Origin: an uncultured Planctomycetaceae bacterium
Lineage (GTDB): Bacteria > Planctomycetota > Planctomycetia > Planctomycetales > Planctomycetaceae
DNA: 52,759 nucleotides
Direction: 5' to 3'
Assembly: GCA_943787265.1 (NCBI GenBank)
Contig: CALSLT010000036.1
Coordinates: 1 to 52,759, forward strand
The notes beneath the pieces were generated by a model. It did not search any database, was not told where the DNA came from, and worked only from the letters and a program-made list of their open reading frames with translations. Positions 8,732 to 17,344 of the stretch are shown one piece after another (the stretch's first letter is position 1; each line of letters starts with the position of its first letter). The position numbers and the translations under genes were made by a program.

Positions 8732-9655
8732 GTGACTTCATCTGCGACCCAAACTTCAGCAACACATTGCAACCCGCAAGCATGGCTTGCGGTGTGGACG
8801 TTGAGTCGTCGTGAGATCACTCGGTTTCTGCGACAACGATCCAGATTAATTGGAGCACTTGCTACTCCCATCATGTTCTGGGTCTTGTTTGGCGCTGGTT
8901 TGCACGACTCGTTTCAGACGCCGGATTGGATGGCGGGAGCCACGAGCTATCGCGCCTATTTTCTGCCAGGTATTACGGCTCTGATTCTGATGTTCACGGC
9001 CATCTTCTCGGCGATGTCGATCATCGAGGATCGGCATGAAGGGTTTCTTCAAGGCGTGCTTGTTTCGCCGGTGTCGCGGTCGAGTCTCGTCATGGGCAAA
9101 GTGGCAGGCGGCGTCTTCATGGCGGTTGTTCAGGCGCTGATGTTTGTTGGACTTGGCTGGCTCATGGGGCGAGTTGGTCTGGCAGATGATCTGATCTTTG
9201 CTGTCGGCCCCGGTCAACTCGCTCTGCTCGTCTTGTTCATGACGGTCGTGGCGTTCGGTCTGACGTCTTTAGGATTCATGCTTGCGTGGAAGCTGGACTC
9301 CATTCAGGGATTTCACGCGATCATGAATGTGTTCCTGATGCCGATGTGGTTGTTGTCGGGAGCGTTCTTTCCAGCAGCTCAATCAGGACCATTATCGTGG
9401 ATTATGAAGCTGAACCCTCTGTCTTACGGAGTTGCTGGGATTCGCCGGCTACTCTTTGATGGAACGGCCGACCGAGCTGTTGAATCGTCCGTAACCGGAC
9501 CGCCGGCTCTATGGCTGTGTTTCCTGATGTCGGTAATTTTTGCCGTGCTGTGTTTCCAGGGAGCCGTGTGGCAGGCACGTCGTGATCGAGTTCCTGTGCG
9601 ACGCGCTGGAAGTAAGCGACGAGTTGCTAAGCCGGCAGGTGGGAATGCGGCTTGA
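8732..9655 (+). CDS. ABC-2 type transporter permease
   Basis: This is the membrane partner of the preceding ATPase, 307 residues with about six helices. The N-terminal cytosolic segment (TLSRREITRFLRQRSRLIGAL) and the helix pair ending MWLLSGAFFPA are typical of ABC-2 permeases of the NodJ/DrrB/YadH type. It starts at GTG 8732. The C-terminus is very basic (QARRDRVPVRRAGSKRR). The two genes form a complete one-permease exporter; the substrate cannot be read from sequence. Confidence 0.88.
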   Translation: MTSSATQTSATHCNPQAWLAVWTLSRREITRFLRQRSRLIGALATPIMFWVLFGAGLHDSFQTPDWMAGATSYRAYFLPGITALILMFTAIFSAMSIIEDRHEGFLQGVLVSPVSRSSLVMGKVAGGVFMAVVQALMFVGLGWLMGRVGLADDLIFAVGPGQLALLVLFMTVVAFGLTSLGFMLAWKLDSIQGFHAIMNVFLMPMWLLSGAFFPAAQSGPLSWIMKLNPLSYGVAGIRRLLFDGTADRAVESSVTGPPALWLCFLMSVIFAVLCFQGAVWQARRDRVPVRRAGSKRRVAKPAGGNAA

Positions 9656-9734
9656 GCTGGAGATGTGTGGTCAGGGCAAGCGTCCTTGCCGATTGAAACG
9701 TTGTACGGTTTTGGGTGATTACGAGAGTAGCGTG

Positions 9735-10463
9735 ATGAGCGAGCAAACTGAAAAATCGCGAGGCAGCCTGTTCGTGGTTGGTTTTGTGCTATGGGGAGCG
9801 GTGTTCGTCGCACTGTTTTTTATGTGGAAGCAACGAAACGCCGAGTCGGTTGTGAAGGATGGCACGGATTCTGAGTTGGTGACGATTGAAGGTAACGGCT
9901 CCGACGACGTGCCAGATGCTGAGGACACAGCAGTTCCGGAGCCGGTCGAGATAAAGATCACCTGGCCCGAGGAAGGTGTCCGCGATTTTGCTTTAACGGA
10001 CTGTCGAAATGAGGCATTGTCGAAGAACGATCTGATTGGAAAACCGTGGATCGCCTCATTCATTTTTACGCGTTGTGCCGGTCCGTGCCCCCAAGTTGCT
10101 GCCGCGTTTAAACAACTGCAGAAGCGGTATCCGGAACCAAACGTCAATCTGGTGACCTTCACAGTCGATCCCGATTACGACACTCCCGAGGTGCTCACAA
10201 AGTTTGCCAGTTTCTGGGAAGCTGACCTTGATCGCTGGTTTTTCCTGACTGGCGACAAAGACACGATCTACAACATGGTTCACAAGGATTTTCTTATGCC
10301 GGTCGCTCCTTCGCCGAAGCCGACTCCGGGCTGGGAAATCATCCATACGACTAACATTTGCCTGGTGGATGCGACCGGCAAAGTCGTTGGAAAGTACAAT
10401 TCGCTGAAGGAAGACGAGATCGCACTGCTGCGCCGGGATTTGGATGCGTTGTTGGATAACTAG
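9735..10463 (+). CDS. Sco1/SenC copper chaperone for the CuA site
   Basis: This is a membrane-anchored thioredoxin-fold protein that delivers copper to, or reduces, the CuA centre of CoxB. It has 242 residues: a short cytosolic N-terminus, one helix (about 12-31), an acidic linker and the SCO domain. The copper ligands are visible: C114 and C118 in FTRCAGPCP and H204 in IIHTTN. ATG 9735 is chosen (GTG 9732 is directly adjacent) with GAGAG at 9723-9727. The frame is open upstream to 9540, but that part overlaps the permease gene and lacks membrane character. It is the first of three small assembly genes. Confidence 0.92.
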   Translation: MSEQTEKSRGSLFVVGFVLWGAVFVALFFMWKQRNAESVVKDGTDSELVTIEGNGSDDVPDAEDTAVPEPVEIKITWPEEGVRDFALTDCRNEALSKNDLIGKPWIASFIFTRCAGPCPQVAAAFKQLQKRYPEPNVNLVTFTVDPDYDTPEVLTKFASFWEADLDRWFFLTGDKDTIYNMVHKDFLMPVAPSPKPTPGWEIIHTTNICLVDATGKVVGKYNSLKEDEIALLRRDLDALLDN

Positions 10464-10527
10464 CTGGAAATTTATGCGGTGAGTCGTTGCGGTATCTGCC
10501 GCGACTGCGTGCCAGGAGATCAAAAGC

Positions 10528-10998
10528 GTGACGATGCTTCTTGCTGCGGAACTTCCGGATTGGCTGGCTGCTTTGCCGACGATCAACGCCTCGCTCAACG
10601 GCCTGGCGACTGTTCTGCTTATCGTGGGGTTTCTGCTGATCAAGCAGGGCAAACGTGATGCTCATCGGAGCGTCATGCTGACAGCGTTTGGCGTTTCAGT
10701 CGTTTTTCTCGTCTGTTACCTCGCGTACCACGCGGGGCTGCATCACTACACGGGTGAACGAGGCAAGCCGTTTACGGGAGCCGGGTCTGTTCGAATCGTG
10801 TATTTTACGATTCTGATCAGCCACGTAATCCTGGCAGCGGTCGTACCCATACTCGCAATCATTACGATCTATCGAGGATTGAAGGCAGACTGGGCTCGCC
10901 ACAAGAAGATTGCGAAAGTCACTTTCCCCATTTGGCTTTACGTGTCGATTACAGGTGTGGTGATTTATCTGATGCTGTACCATCTGCCGGTGGAGTAG
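10528..10998 (+). CDS. DUF420 membrane protein (CtaM-like)
   Basis: A 156-residue integral membrane protein of the DUF420 family, with four or five helices and family features such as LPTINASLNG near the start, RDAHRSVMLTAF, YLAYHAGLHH, GSVRIVYFTILISHV and PIWLYVSITGVVIY. In Firmicutes the DUF420 protein CtaM is needed to assemble heme A-type oxidase; the location after sco in an oxidase cluster supports the same job here (inference). GTG 10528 is preceded by AGGAG (10514-10518). Only four bases separate its stop from the next gene. Confidence 0.85.
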   Translation: MTMLLAAELPDWLAALPTINASLNGLATVLLIVGFLLIKQGKRDAHRSVMLTAFGVSVVFLVCYLAYHAGLHHYTGERGKPFTGAGSVRIVYFTILISHVILAAVVPILAIITIYRGLKADWARHKKIAKVTFPIWLYVSITGVVIYLMLYHLPVE

Positions 10999-11002
10999 GA
11001 CT

Positions 11003-11308
11003 ATGAAATACGTGACATCGAAAATCCTGATGATTCCCGTTCTGGCGGTGGTTTTGACCCTCAGTGCCCCAGCAGCCTCTACGGCGTTGGCGTGTCCGAT
11101 GTGCAAGGCAGCCAACGAAGAGGACGACGCCAAGCCGCGAGCGTATATGTACAGCATTCTGTTCATGCTGACCGTACCGGCGACGCTCGTGTCGGGCGTC
11201 ACATTCAGCTTGTTCAGAATGAGCCGGAATGAGGCCGATGCACTCCGTGACGCAGGGTTATCGGATGAGGAATCCAACGGCGACTCGGACGATTCATCGC
11301 AGACTTAG
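11003..11308 (+). CDS. small exported CxxC membrane protein of unknown function
   Basis: A 101-residue protein with an N-terminal signal sequence (about 1-30, ending near STALA) followed at once by CPMC, then a polar segment, one helix (about 48-68) and an acidic tail (SDEESNGDSDDSS). No family was recognised. The CxxC placed immediately after the likely cleavage site and next to a membrane helix suggests a metal- or thiol-handling role outside the cytoplasm. Tight linkage to DUF420 and sco (4-bp gap) suggests oxidase biogenesis, possibly copper handling (inference). It is the last gene before a terminator. Confidence 0.75.
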   Translation: MKYVTSKILMIPVLAVVLTLSAPAASTALACPMCKAANEEDDAKPRAYMYSILFMLTVPATLVSGVTFSLFRMSRNEADALRDAGLSDEESNGDSDDSSQT

Positions 11309-11355
11309 CCGCAGCACATGTCGATGATTTCGTTTTAATAGTGAATACAGTTTCT

Positions 11356-11393
11356 GGCTCCGCGGTCTTTAGATCACGGAGCCTGTTTTGTTT
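11356..11393 (+). terminator. rho-independent terminator
   Basis: GGCTCCG (11356-11362) and CGGAGCC (11377-11383) form a perfect stem with a 14-base loop, followed by TGTTTTGTTT. It ends the oxidase accessory operon. Confidence 0.8.
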
Positions 11394-11442
11394 CCGCCCG
11401 GACTCGGTTCAGCGGATAATTCAGTTTGGTTAAAGGTACAGC

Positions 11443-12654
11443 ATGTTGAAGGGCAACGCTCTTGTTGGTCAATCTGGAGGGCCAACTTCGGTCATTAACT
11501 CCACGCTGGCTGGAGTCATCGAAGGCACTCGACGGTCCAGGCGAATCGGTCGGTTGTTCGGCATGAGGTTCGGAATCGAAGGCGTGCTGGGCAACCACCT
11601 GCTGGATCTGGATGGCTACGATCGGGCGGCGACAAAGAAACTGCAACTCACTCCGAGCAGCGCATTGGGATCAAGCCGGTTGAAGCTGCAGGAAGAGCAC
11701 TTCGAGCCGATTCTGAAGCGTTTGAAGAAGTACAACATTCGACATTTCTTCATGATCGGCGGAAACGACACGATGGACACGATTCATCGCGTCGTCGAAT
11801 ACGCCAACAACGCGGGTTATGAAATGACCGGAGTGGGTGTCTCAAAAACGGTGGACAATGATCTATTCGGGACAGACCACACACCAGGCTATGCAAGTGC
11901 CGCTCGTTATGTGGCGCTAAGCATTCAGCAGGGCGGGCGGCTGGCTCGCGATATGCAAAGAGTCGATCAGTTTGTCGTATTTCAGACCGTCGGTCGGAGC
12001 GCCGGATGGTTGCCGGCGGCGGCCGCGTGTGCAAAGAAGAACGCTGCTGATCCTCCGCACATTATTCTGATGCCAGAAGTCGCGTTTGATCGTGCGAAGT
12101 TTCTGGCCGCCGTCGAGAAAGCTCAGAAGAAGTTCGGTTTCGTTTCGATCGTCTGCGGCGAAGGAATCACCAACGCCGACGGAAGCCCTGTCAGTGCGTC
12201 GGGCACGCAGGATCGATTTGGCAATGTCGAATTCGGAGCGATGGGCGGCACGAGCGCCGCAATGATGCTGCACCGAATGATCAGCGACGAGTTCGGCTGG
12301 CGAGGCGAGTTTCAGGTCACCGAGTCATTGCAGATGTCCGCCGCCGATCGAGCGGTCAAGCTGGATATCGACGAAGCATTTGGATGTGGGAAAGAAGCAG
12401 TTCGGCTCGCCGAAAATGGCACGAGCGGAGTGATGGTGACAATCGATCGTGTCTCAAAACGTGGTGAACCGTACGCCACAGATTTCGGAACGATTCCATT
12501 GGGCAAAGTTGCGAATGCCGAACGACCGATGCCACAAAAATTCATCTCAAAAGATGGGCTCTTTGTGACAAAGGCGTTCCTCGACTATGCCAATCCATTG
12601 ATCGGCGACCTGCCCAGCTTCTTCGATCTCGATTTGAAAAAGGCAAAGCCGTAG
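11443..12654 (+). CDS. 6-phosphofructokinase, probably pyrophosphate-dependent
   Basis: This enzyme phosphorylates fructose 6-phosphate in the upper glycolytic pathway; it has 403 residues. The N-terminal phosphate-donor loop reads GQSGGPTSVINSTL, the active site SKTVDNDLFGTDHTPGYASA (catalytic Asp in TVDND) and the substrate loop VGRSAGW. The donor-selecting motif is GGNDT: the Asp in place of the second Gly of the ATP enzyme's GGDGS, together with the Lys of SKTVDND, is the hallmark of PPi-dependent enzymes. PPi use is therefore inferred, and the reaction would then be reversible. It starts at ATG 11443 with AAAGG (11433-11437) upstream. It stands alone between a terminator and the convergent nrd operon. 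Confidence 0.88.
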   Translation: MLKGNALVGQSGGPTSVINSTLAGVIEGTRRSRRIGRLFGMRFGIEGVLGNHLLDLDGYDRAATKKLQLTPSSALGSSRLKLQEEHFEPILKRLKKYNIRHFFMIGGNDTMDTIHRVVEYANNAGYEMTGVGVSKTVDNDLFGTDHTPGYASAARYVALSIQQGGRLARDMQRVDQFVVFQTVGRSAGWLPAAAACAKKNAADPPHIILMPEVAFDRAKFLAAVEKAQKKFGFVSIVCGEGITNADGSPVSASGTQDRFGNVEFGAMGGTSAAMMLHRMISDEFGWRGEFQVTESLQMSAADRAVKLDIDEAFGCGKEAVRLAENGTSGVMVTIDRVSKRGEPYATDFGTIPLGKVANAERPMPQKFISKDGLFVTKAFLDYANPLIGDLPSFFDLDLKKAKP

Positions 12655-12755
12655 TCAGTTACTGAGCAGGCTGGGATCATTGTGGAGCTTTTCGAACTTT
12701 ACAGGAGAGCTTTATCTTAAACCCAGGATACGTGGCAGCGTTTGGTTGGTGCATT

Positions 12756-13838
12756 CTAATCCCAGTTGAGAGATGAAGCGCTTTGGTATTCGGTAACTCG
12801 GGTTTCGAAGAAGTTCTTTTCTTTGCTCAGGTCCATAGTCTCACTCATCCAGGGAAACGGATTGGACGAACCATATTGAACGGGCAGGCCGATCCGCTCC
12901 AATCGACGATCAGCAACGTACTGGACGTACTCGCGAAACAGGTCACCGTTCAGGCCCATAATTCCTCGCGGCAGACAATCACGAGCGTAGGCAAGTTCAA
13001 GTTCAACAGCTTCACGGACTCGGTCGACCATTGCCTGCTGGAATTCCGGCGTCCAGATGTGCGGATTCTCAGTACGGATGCCATTGATCAAATCGATTCC
13101 AAAATTCAGATGGATCGTCTCGTCACGCAGGATGTACTGAAACTGCTCGCCGATTCCTGTCATCAGATTACGGCGATGAAACGATAGCACCATGACGAAG
13201 CCGGTGTAAAAGAATACGCCTTCCATGATCAGGTAGTAGCCGATCAAGTTTCGAAGAAAAGCCTGTGCCCCTTCGAAAGTGCTGGTTGAGAAATCGGGGT
13301 TTAGAATTTCTTCTGTCAGACGCATTTCGAACTCGTCTTTTGCCGAGATCGCCGGAACCTCGTGATACATGTTGAAGACTTCGCCTTCGTCCAGGCCGAG
13401 ACTTTCCACGATGTAGAGAAAAGTGTGCGAGTGGACGGCTTCTTCAAACGCCTGACGTAACAGGTATTGTCGGCACTCCGCGTTCGTAACATGCCGGAAA
13501 ATAGCCAGCACCAGGTTGTTGCCGACAAGGCTTTCGGCTGTTGAAAAGAACCCCAGGTTTCGCATGATCACAAGGCGTTCGTCGTCGGTCAGCTTGCTGG
13601 ATCGCCAGGTTTCAATGTCCTTGTTCATGGGAACTTCGGTTGGCATCCAGTGGTTCGCACAGCCGTTAAGGTAATGTTCCCAGGCCCATTGATACTTGAG
13701 TGGCATTAGCTGGTTGACATCGACCTGACCGCAGTTGATCAGTCGTTTGTTGCTGGCATCGACGCGGCCAGTGGGAATGGTTGACGCCTGATGCGTTCCG
13801 GTAGATGACGTGGCAAGTTGAGTCATTGAATATTCCAT
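12756..13838 (-). CDS. nrdB: ribonucleoside-diphosphate reductase beta subunit, class Ic type
   Basis: This is the radical-generating subunit of aerobic ribonucleotide reductase, 360 residues. Metal ligands can be read: E102 (AESLVGNN), E133 and H136 (FEEAVHSHTF), E206 (LIMEGVFF), E240 and H243 (RDETIHLNF). The residue four after H136, where Escherichia coli has radical Tyr122, is F140, and the first ligand is Glu rather than Asp. Both features define the Chlamydia-type class Ic enzyme, which stores its oxidising equivalent in a Mn(IV)/Fe(III) cluster instead of a tyrosyl radical. It starts at ATG 13838 (a second Met at codon 5); the gene follows nrdA by 78 bp and is presumably co-transcribed under the same riboswitch. 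Confidence 0.95.
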   Translation of the reverse strand: MEYSMTQLATSSTGTHQASTIPTGRVDASNKRLINCGQVDVNQLMPLKYQWAWEHYLNGCANHWMPTEVPMNKDIETWRSSKLTDDERLVIMRNLGFFSTAESLVGNNLVLAIFRHVTNAECRQYLLRQAFEEAVHSHTFLYIVESLGLDEGEVFNMYHEVPAISAKDEFEMRLTEEILNPDFSTSTFEGAQAFLRNLIGYYLIMEGVFFYTGFVMVLSFHRRNLMTGIGEQFQYILRDETIHLNFGIDLINGIRTENPHIWTPEFQQAMVDRVREAVELELAYARDCLPRGIMGLNGDLFREYVQYVADRRLERIGLPVQYGSSNPFPWMSETMDLSKEKNFFETRVTEYQSASSLNWD

Positions 13839-13916
13839 TCTGAAGAGATGTATCCGCGCAGCACCTCGGCACGGTTCGTATGAATCAAAAGAGCGACTTA
13901 ACGGATTAAAACGTGG

Positions 13917-16766
13917 TTACTGACAGGCTTCGCAGTCAGGATCATCAATATTGCACGTAGCGGGAGCGGCCAGAATTTCCGTTCCGGCATCTGTATCTTC
14001 GCCGGCCGCGGCGCGATCGATTGCAATATCTCCCGATGCGCTACGGTTCTTCATCCACCGCGGCTGAACCCCAAACCGGTTCACATCGACGGTCGATTTC
14101 TCGACCTGTGTAGCCGCAAGAGTTCGCAAGTAGTACGTCGTTTTCAGACCGTACTCCCATGCCATGAAATAGATGTCGTGCAAGGCTCGACCACTCGGTT
14201 CGGCGAGATACAGATTTAATGATTGTCCTTGATCGATCCATTTCTGACGTCGGGCAGCGCACGCTATGAGCCATTTCGGCTCAATCTCAAATGCCGTCAG
14301 GAACCGTTGACGCACCTCTAGCGGAATTCGACCGATGTTCTGAAGTGAACCGTCGTAATACTTCAGCTCTTCCAGCATCTGATCATCCCACACCCCGAGC
14401 GATTTCAATTGCTCGACCAGCACGTAATTCACCTGAGTGAACTCACCGGAAAGATTGCTCTTCACGTAGAGTTGCCGGTAAGACGGTTCGATCGACTGCG
14501 AGACACCGATGATCGTCGAAATAGTAGCGGTCGGGGCAATCGCCATGACGTTGCTGTTCCGCATTCCGTTCGAGAAAACTGAATCGCGAACCGTTTGCCA
14601 GTCGAGCGCCGATGATCGATCAACCGGCATGGAAACACCGCGTTCGGCTTCGAGGAGGTCCACCGTGTCTACTGGAAGCAGGCCACGATCCCACTTCGAG
14701 TTTTCATAGCTGTCGTACGTGCCTCGTTCGCGGGCCAATTCGCTGGATGTGAGAATTGCGTGGTACGAAATCAATTCCATACTGCGATCAGCAAACTCCA
14801 CCGCAGCCTCACTGGCATATCCGAGTCCCATTTCGTTCAACGCGTCCTGAAATCCCATCAGCCCAAGTCCGATAGGGCGATGCTTGCGGTTGGAATTCTC
14901 GGCTTCGGTCGTCGGGTAAAAGTTGATATCGATCACATTGTCGAGCATCCGGACTGCCGTTCGAACTGTCGTCGCGAGCAGCTCGTGATCCAGAATTCCG
15001 TCTGTGACGTGGGCTCGCAGGTTAATCGAGCCGAGATTGCAAACTGCCGTTTCCAGATCGGAAGTATTGAGAAGAATCTCGGTGCACAGGTTGCTGCTGT
15101 GGACGACGCCTGCGTGATCCTGCGGTGAACGAATATTGGACGGGTCTTTAAATGTCACCCAGGGATGACCAGTCTCGAACAGTCGTGTGAGCATCTTTCG
15201 CCATAAATCGACCGCAGAGACACGCCGAAACTGCCGCAGCATTCCGGCGTCTGCCTGCCGTTCGTAATCCTCATAGCGTTCTGCAAAGCGACTGCCGTAC
15301 AGGTCATGGAGATCCGGAACCTCGTCAGGACTGAAGAGTGTCCATTGCGAGTTCTCACGCACTCGCTGCATGAACAGGTCGGGAATCCAGTTGGCCGTGT
15401 GCATGTCGTGAGTGCGGCGTCGGTCGTCCCCGGTGTTCTTGCGAAGTTCGAGAAACTCTTCGACATCCAGATGCCATGTCTCAAGATAGGCGCACACAGC
15501 TCCCTTGCGTTTGCCTCCCTGATTCACCGCAACTGCGGAGTCGTTCACGACTTTGAGAAACGGAATTACACCCTGACTGAGTCCATTCGTGCCTTCTATG
15601 TGAGAATTGGTTGCGCGAATCTGAGTCCAGTCGTTGCCCAACCCTCCAGCCCATTTCGACAGCTTGGCGTTGTCACCGATGCATTTGAAAATGTGATCCA
15701 GGTCGTCGTTCACCGTCGACAGATAGCACGAGCTGAGCTGCGGGTGTAGCGTCCCTGAATTGAACAATGTCGGAGTCGCCGACGTGAAACGGAAGTTGGA
15801 GAGAACGTTATAGAACTCGATCGCTCGTTCATTCTTTGCATCGCCTTCCTGCAGAGCGATGCCCATTGCAACCCGCATCCAGAAATACTGCGGTGTTTCG
15901 ATGCGCCGCCCATCAATGTGCAATAGATAGCGGTCATAAATCGCCTGAATGCCGAGGTACCTAAACTTTTCGTCGCGTTCCGGGCAGAGCGAGGCAGCGA
16001 TCTTTGGCAGGTCGAATGTTCTCAAGTCATCGCTGAGCCGTCCGGCGGAAATACCGTCAATCAAATAATGCTCGAACTGGTGACGATAGAGTTGTTCGAG
16101 CTTCCCGGAATCAGGCGATTCGCCAAGTGATTCTTTGTAAACAACCATCAGCATCAGCCGCGCCGCAACTGTGTCGTAAGCCGGATCACGCTCGATTCGT
16201 GACCGTGCGGTCAAAATCTGAGCTCGATAGATTTCGCTGGTGGTGATGCCGTCATAGATTGACGTCATTACCTCGCGAATGAGTTCATCGACAGAGACAA
16301 CATCATCGAGACCTTCGGATGCTCGCTCCAGGCGTTTTCGAAGTCGCTCTTCGTCGAATGGGACTCGTGTTCCGTCATCCATCACAACATGAATACAGGG
16401 TTCGTCACGATTGACGAGCGATTCGCCACGCAGCGTACGGATCTTTTCGTGTTCGGCTCGATACACAATGTAGCATCGCGCAACGCGGTAATGACCGCGT
16501 TGCATCAGCGTGAGTTCGACTCCATCCTGAATTTTCTCGACGGCCACTCCGCTGTCAGTAGCAGCCTGTGCCGCGACTTCGCCTGCAACGATCTCCGAAA
16601 TCTCACTGATTTCTCGGAGAGTCTCGTCTTCAAGTGACTGACCGTCAGCCAGATTTCGTTCGGCACGAAATGCGTTAGCGATTGCCTTTTGAACATAAGC
16701 TGGTTCAAAGGGGACGGTGCGTCCATCTCGTTTGCGGACAATCCAGTCCTGCTGAGTGCGAATCAT
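13917..16766 (-). CDS. nrdA: ribonucleoside-diphosphate reductase alpha subunit
   Basis: This is the catalytic subunit that reduces ribonucleotides; it has 949 residues. Two ATP-cone regulatory domains stand at the N-terminus (about 6-100, beginning VRKRDGRTVPFEP, and about 125-215, beginning VVMDDGTRVPFDE). The barrel holds the redox Cys in LSSCYLST, the active-site SNLCTEILL (N-x-C-x-E pattern) and the partner Cys in ETAVCNLGSINL. The tail carries a C-x-x-C pair in DPDCEACQ for re-reduction by thioredoxin. ATG 16766 is preferred over GTG 16799 because GGAG lies nine bases upstream on this strand. A cobalamin riboswitch lies in its leader. Confidence 0.95.
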   Translation of the reverse strand: MIRTQQDWIVRKRDGRTVPFEPAYVQKAIANAFRAERNLADGQSLEDETLREISEISEIVAGEVAAQAATDSGVAVEKIQDGVELTLMQRGHYRVARCYIVYRAEHEKIRTLRGESLVNRDEPCIHVVMDDGTRVPFDEERLRKRLERASEGLDDVVSVDELIREVMTSIYDGITTSEIYRAQILTARSRIERDPAYDTVAARLMLMVVYKESLGESPDSGKLEQLYRHQFEHYLIDGISAGRLSDDLRTFDLPKIAASLCPERDEKFRYLGIQAIYDRYLLHIDGRRIETPQYFWMRVAMGIALQEGDAKNERAIEFYNVLSNFRFTSATPTLFNSGTLHPQLSSCYLSTVNDDLDHIFKCIGDNAKLSKWAGGLGNDWTQIRATNSHIEGTNGLSQGVIPFLKVVNDSAVAVNQGGKRKGAVCAYLETWHLDVEEFLELRKNTGDDRRRTHDMHTANWIPDLFMQRVRENSQWTLFSPDEVPDLHDLYGSRFAERYEDYERQADAGMLRQFRRVSAVDLWRKMLTRLFETGHPWVTFKDPSNIRSPQDHAGVVHSSNLCTEILLNTSDLETAVCNLGSINLRAHVTDGILDHELLATTVRTAVRMLDNVIDINFYPTTEAENSNRKHRPIGLGLMGFQDALNEMGLGYASEAAVEFADRSMELISYHAILTSSELARERGTYDSYENSKWDRGLLPVDTVDLLEAERGVSMPVDRSSALDWQTVRDSVFSNGMRNSNVMAIAPTATISTIIGVSQSIEPSYRQLYVKSNLSGEFTQVNYVLVEQLKSLGVWDDQMLEELKYYDGSLQNIGRIPLEVRQRFLTAFEIEPKWLIACAARRQKWIDQGQSLNLYLAEPSGRALHDIYFMAWEYGLKTTYYLRTLAATQVEKSTVDVNRFGVQPRWMKNRSASGDIAIDRAAAGEDTDAGTEILAAPATCNIDDPDCEACQ

Positions 16767-16882
16767 TCGTCTTGTCTCCAGTGTGTGGCGTCCCGCCACG
16801 GTGTCCGGACATTGCCAGACGCTTCACAGGGAAACAAAGTCGAAGCGCACAATCAGCCTGGTTCAACAATTGGTTGGCACAA

Positions 16883-17042
16883 CGGACCAAAATGGTCGGA
16901 GAAACCGACCGTCCGAAATGCAAAGATCGCAGCATTGAGACCAAAGCGAACATACCTCGACCGTCCTTTCCCGAGAAGGATCCGGCTGGATAAACGCTCT
17001 GACCCGCCAGCATCCGGCTGACCAGAATAAAATCCGAGCGTT
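16883..17042 (-). promoter_or_regulatory. candidate expression platform of the cobalamin riboswitch
   Basis: Read on the minus strand after the aptamer, AACGCTC (17042-17036) can pair with GAGCGTT (16999-16993) around an internal CAGC/GCTG hairpin. Next, GGTCGG (16910-16905), loop TTTCT and CCGACC (16899-16894) form a perfect stem followed by ATTTT. Outer CGGAC/GTCCG (16915-16911 with 16887-16883) extends it. This could act as a terminator or pausing site switched by the aptamer; the U run is short, so control at translation or by another mechanism cannot be excluded. Confidence 0.4.
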
Positions 17043-17044
17043 CA

Positions 17045-17262
17045 GTCACTGGCAGGTCTTCGGACTCATGGACATCGACGTGTTTGGGTAACACGGCAGC
17101 CTACCGGCCGTCGCTTCCCAGCTCGTTGACTGTCTGCGCAGACAATCAGAGCCAGTGCTTTGTGACGACTTTCGTTTCCACTTACCGCTGCGGGGCAGTC
17201 CCGGATTTGCACCAGGTTCCCTCTTGGCCACCTCACGAATGAGTTATGTGGACCAGCAACGC
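17045..17262 (-). ncRNA. cobalamin (B12) riboswitch aptamer upstream of nrdAB
   Basis: On the minus strand the conserved core is visible: GAGGGAACCTGGTGCAAATC (17223-17204), then CCGGGACTGCCCCGCAGCGG (17203-17184). Further downstream the 3' B12-box side reads GAGTCCGAAGACCTGCCAG (17066-17048). Order and spacing match the cobalamin riboswitch class, including the segment pairing with the receptor loop. It sits about 280 nt upstream of nrdA. In Streptomyces a B12 riboswitch represses class I nrdAB when cobalamin allows the class II enzyme NrdJ to work; the same logic is inferred here. Confidence 0.93.
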
Positions 17263-17344
17263 GGCACAAGATATAGGGGAGATTTGTCGCGTCAATACAA
17301 CACCCAGGCAATTCTTGATTCCGGGCAAAAGTTCCTGGCTCCTA

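Noticed and set aside
9540..9734. N-terminal extension of the Sco protein
   Set aside because: It overlaps the permease gene and would bury the membrane anchor; ATG 9735 is well placed.
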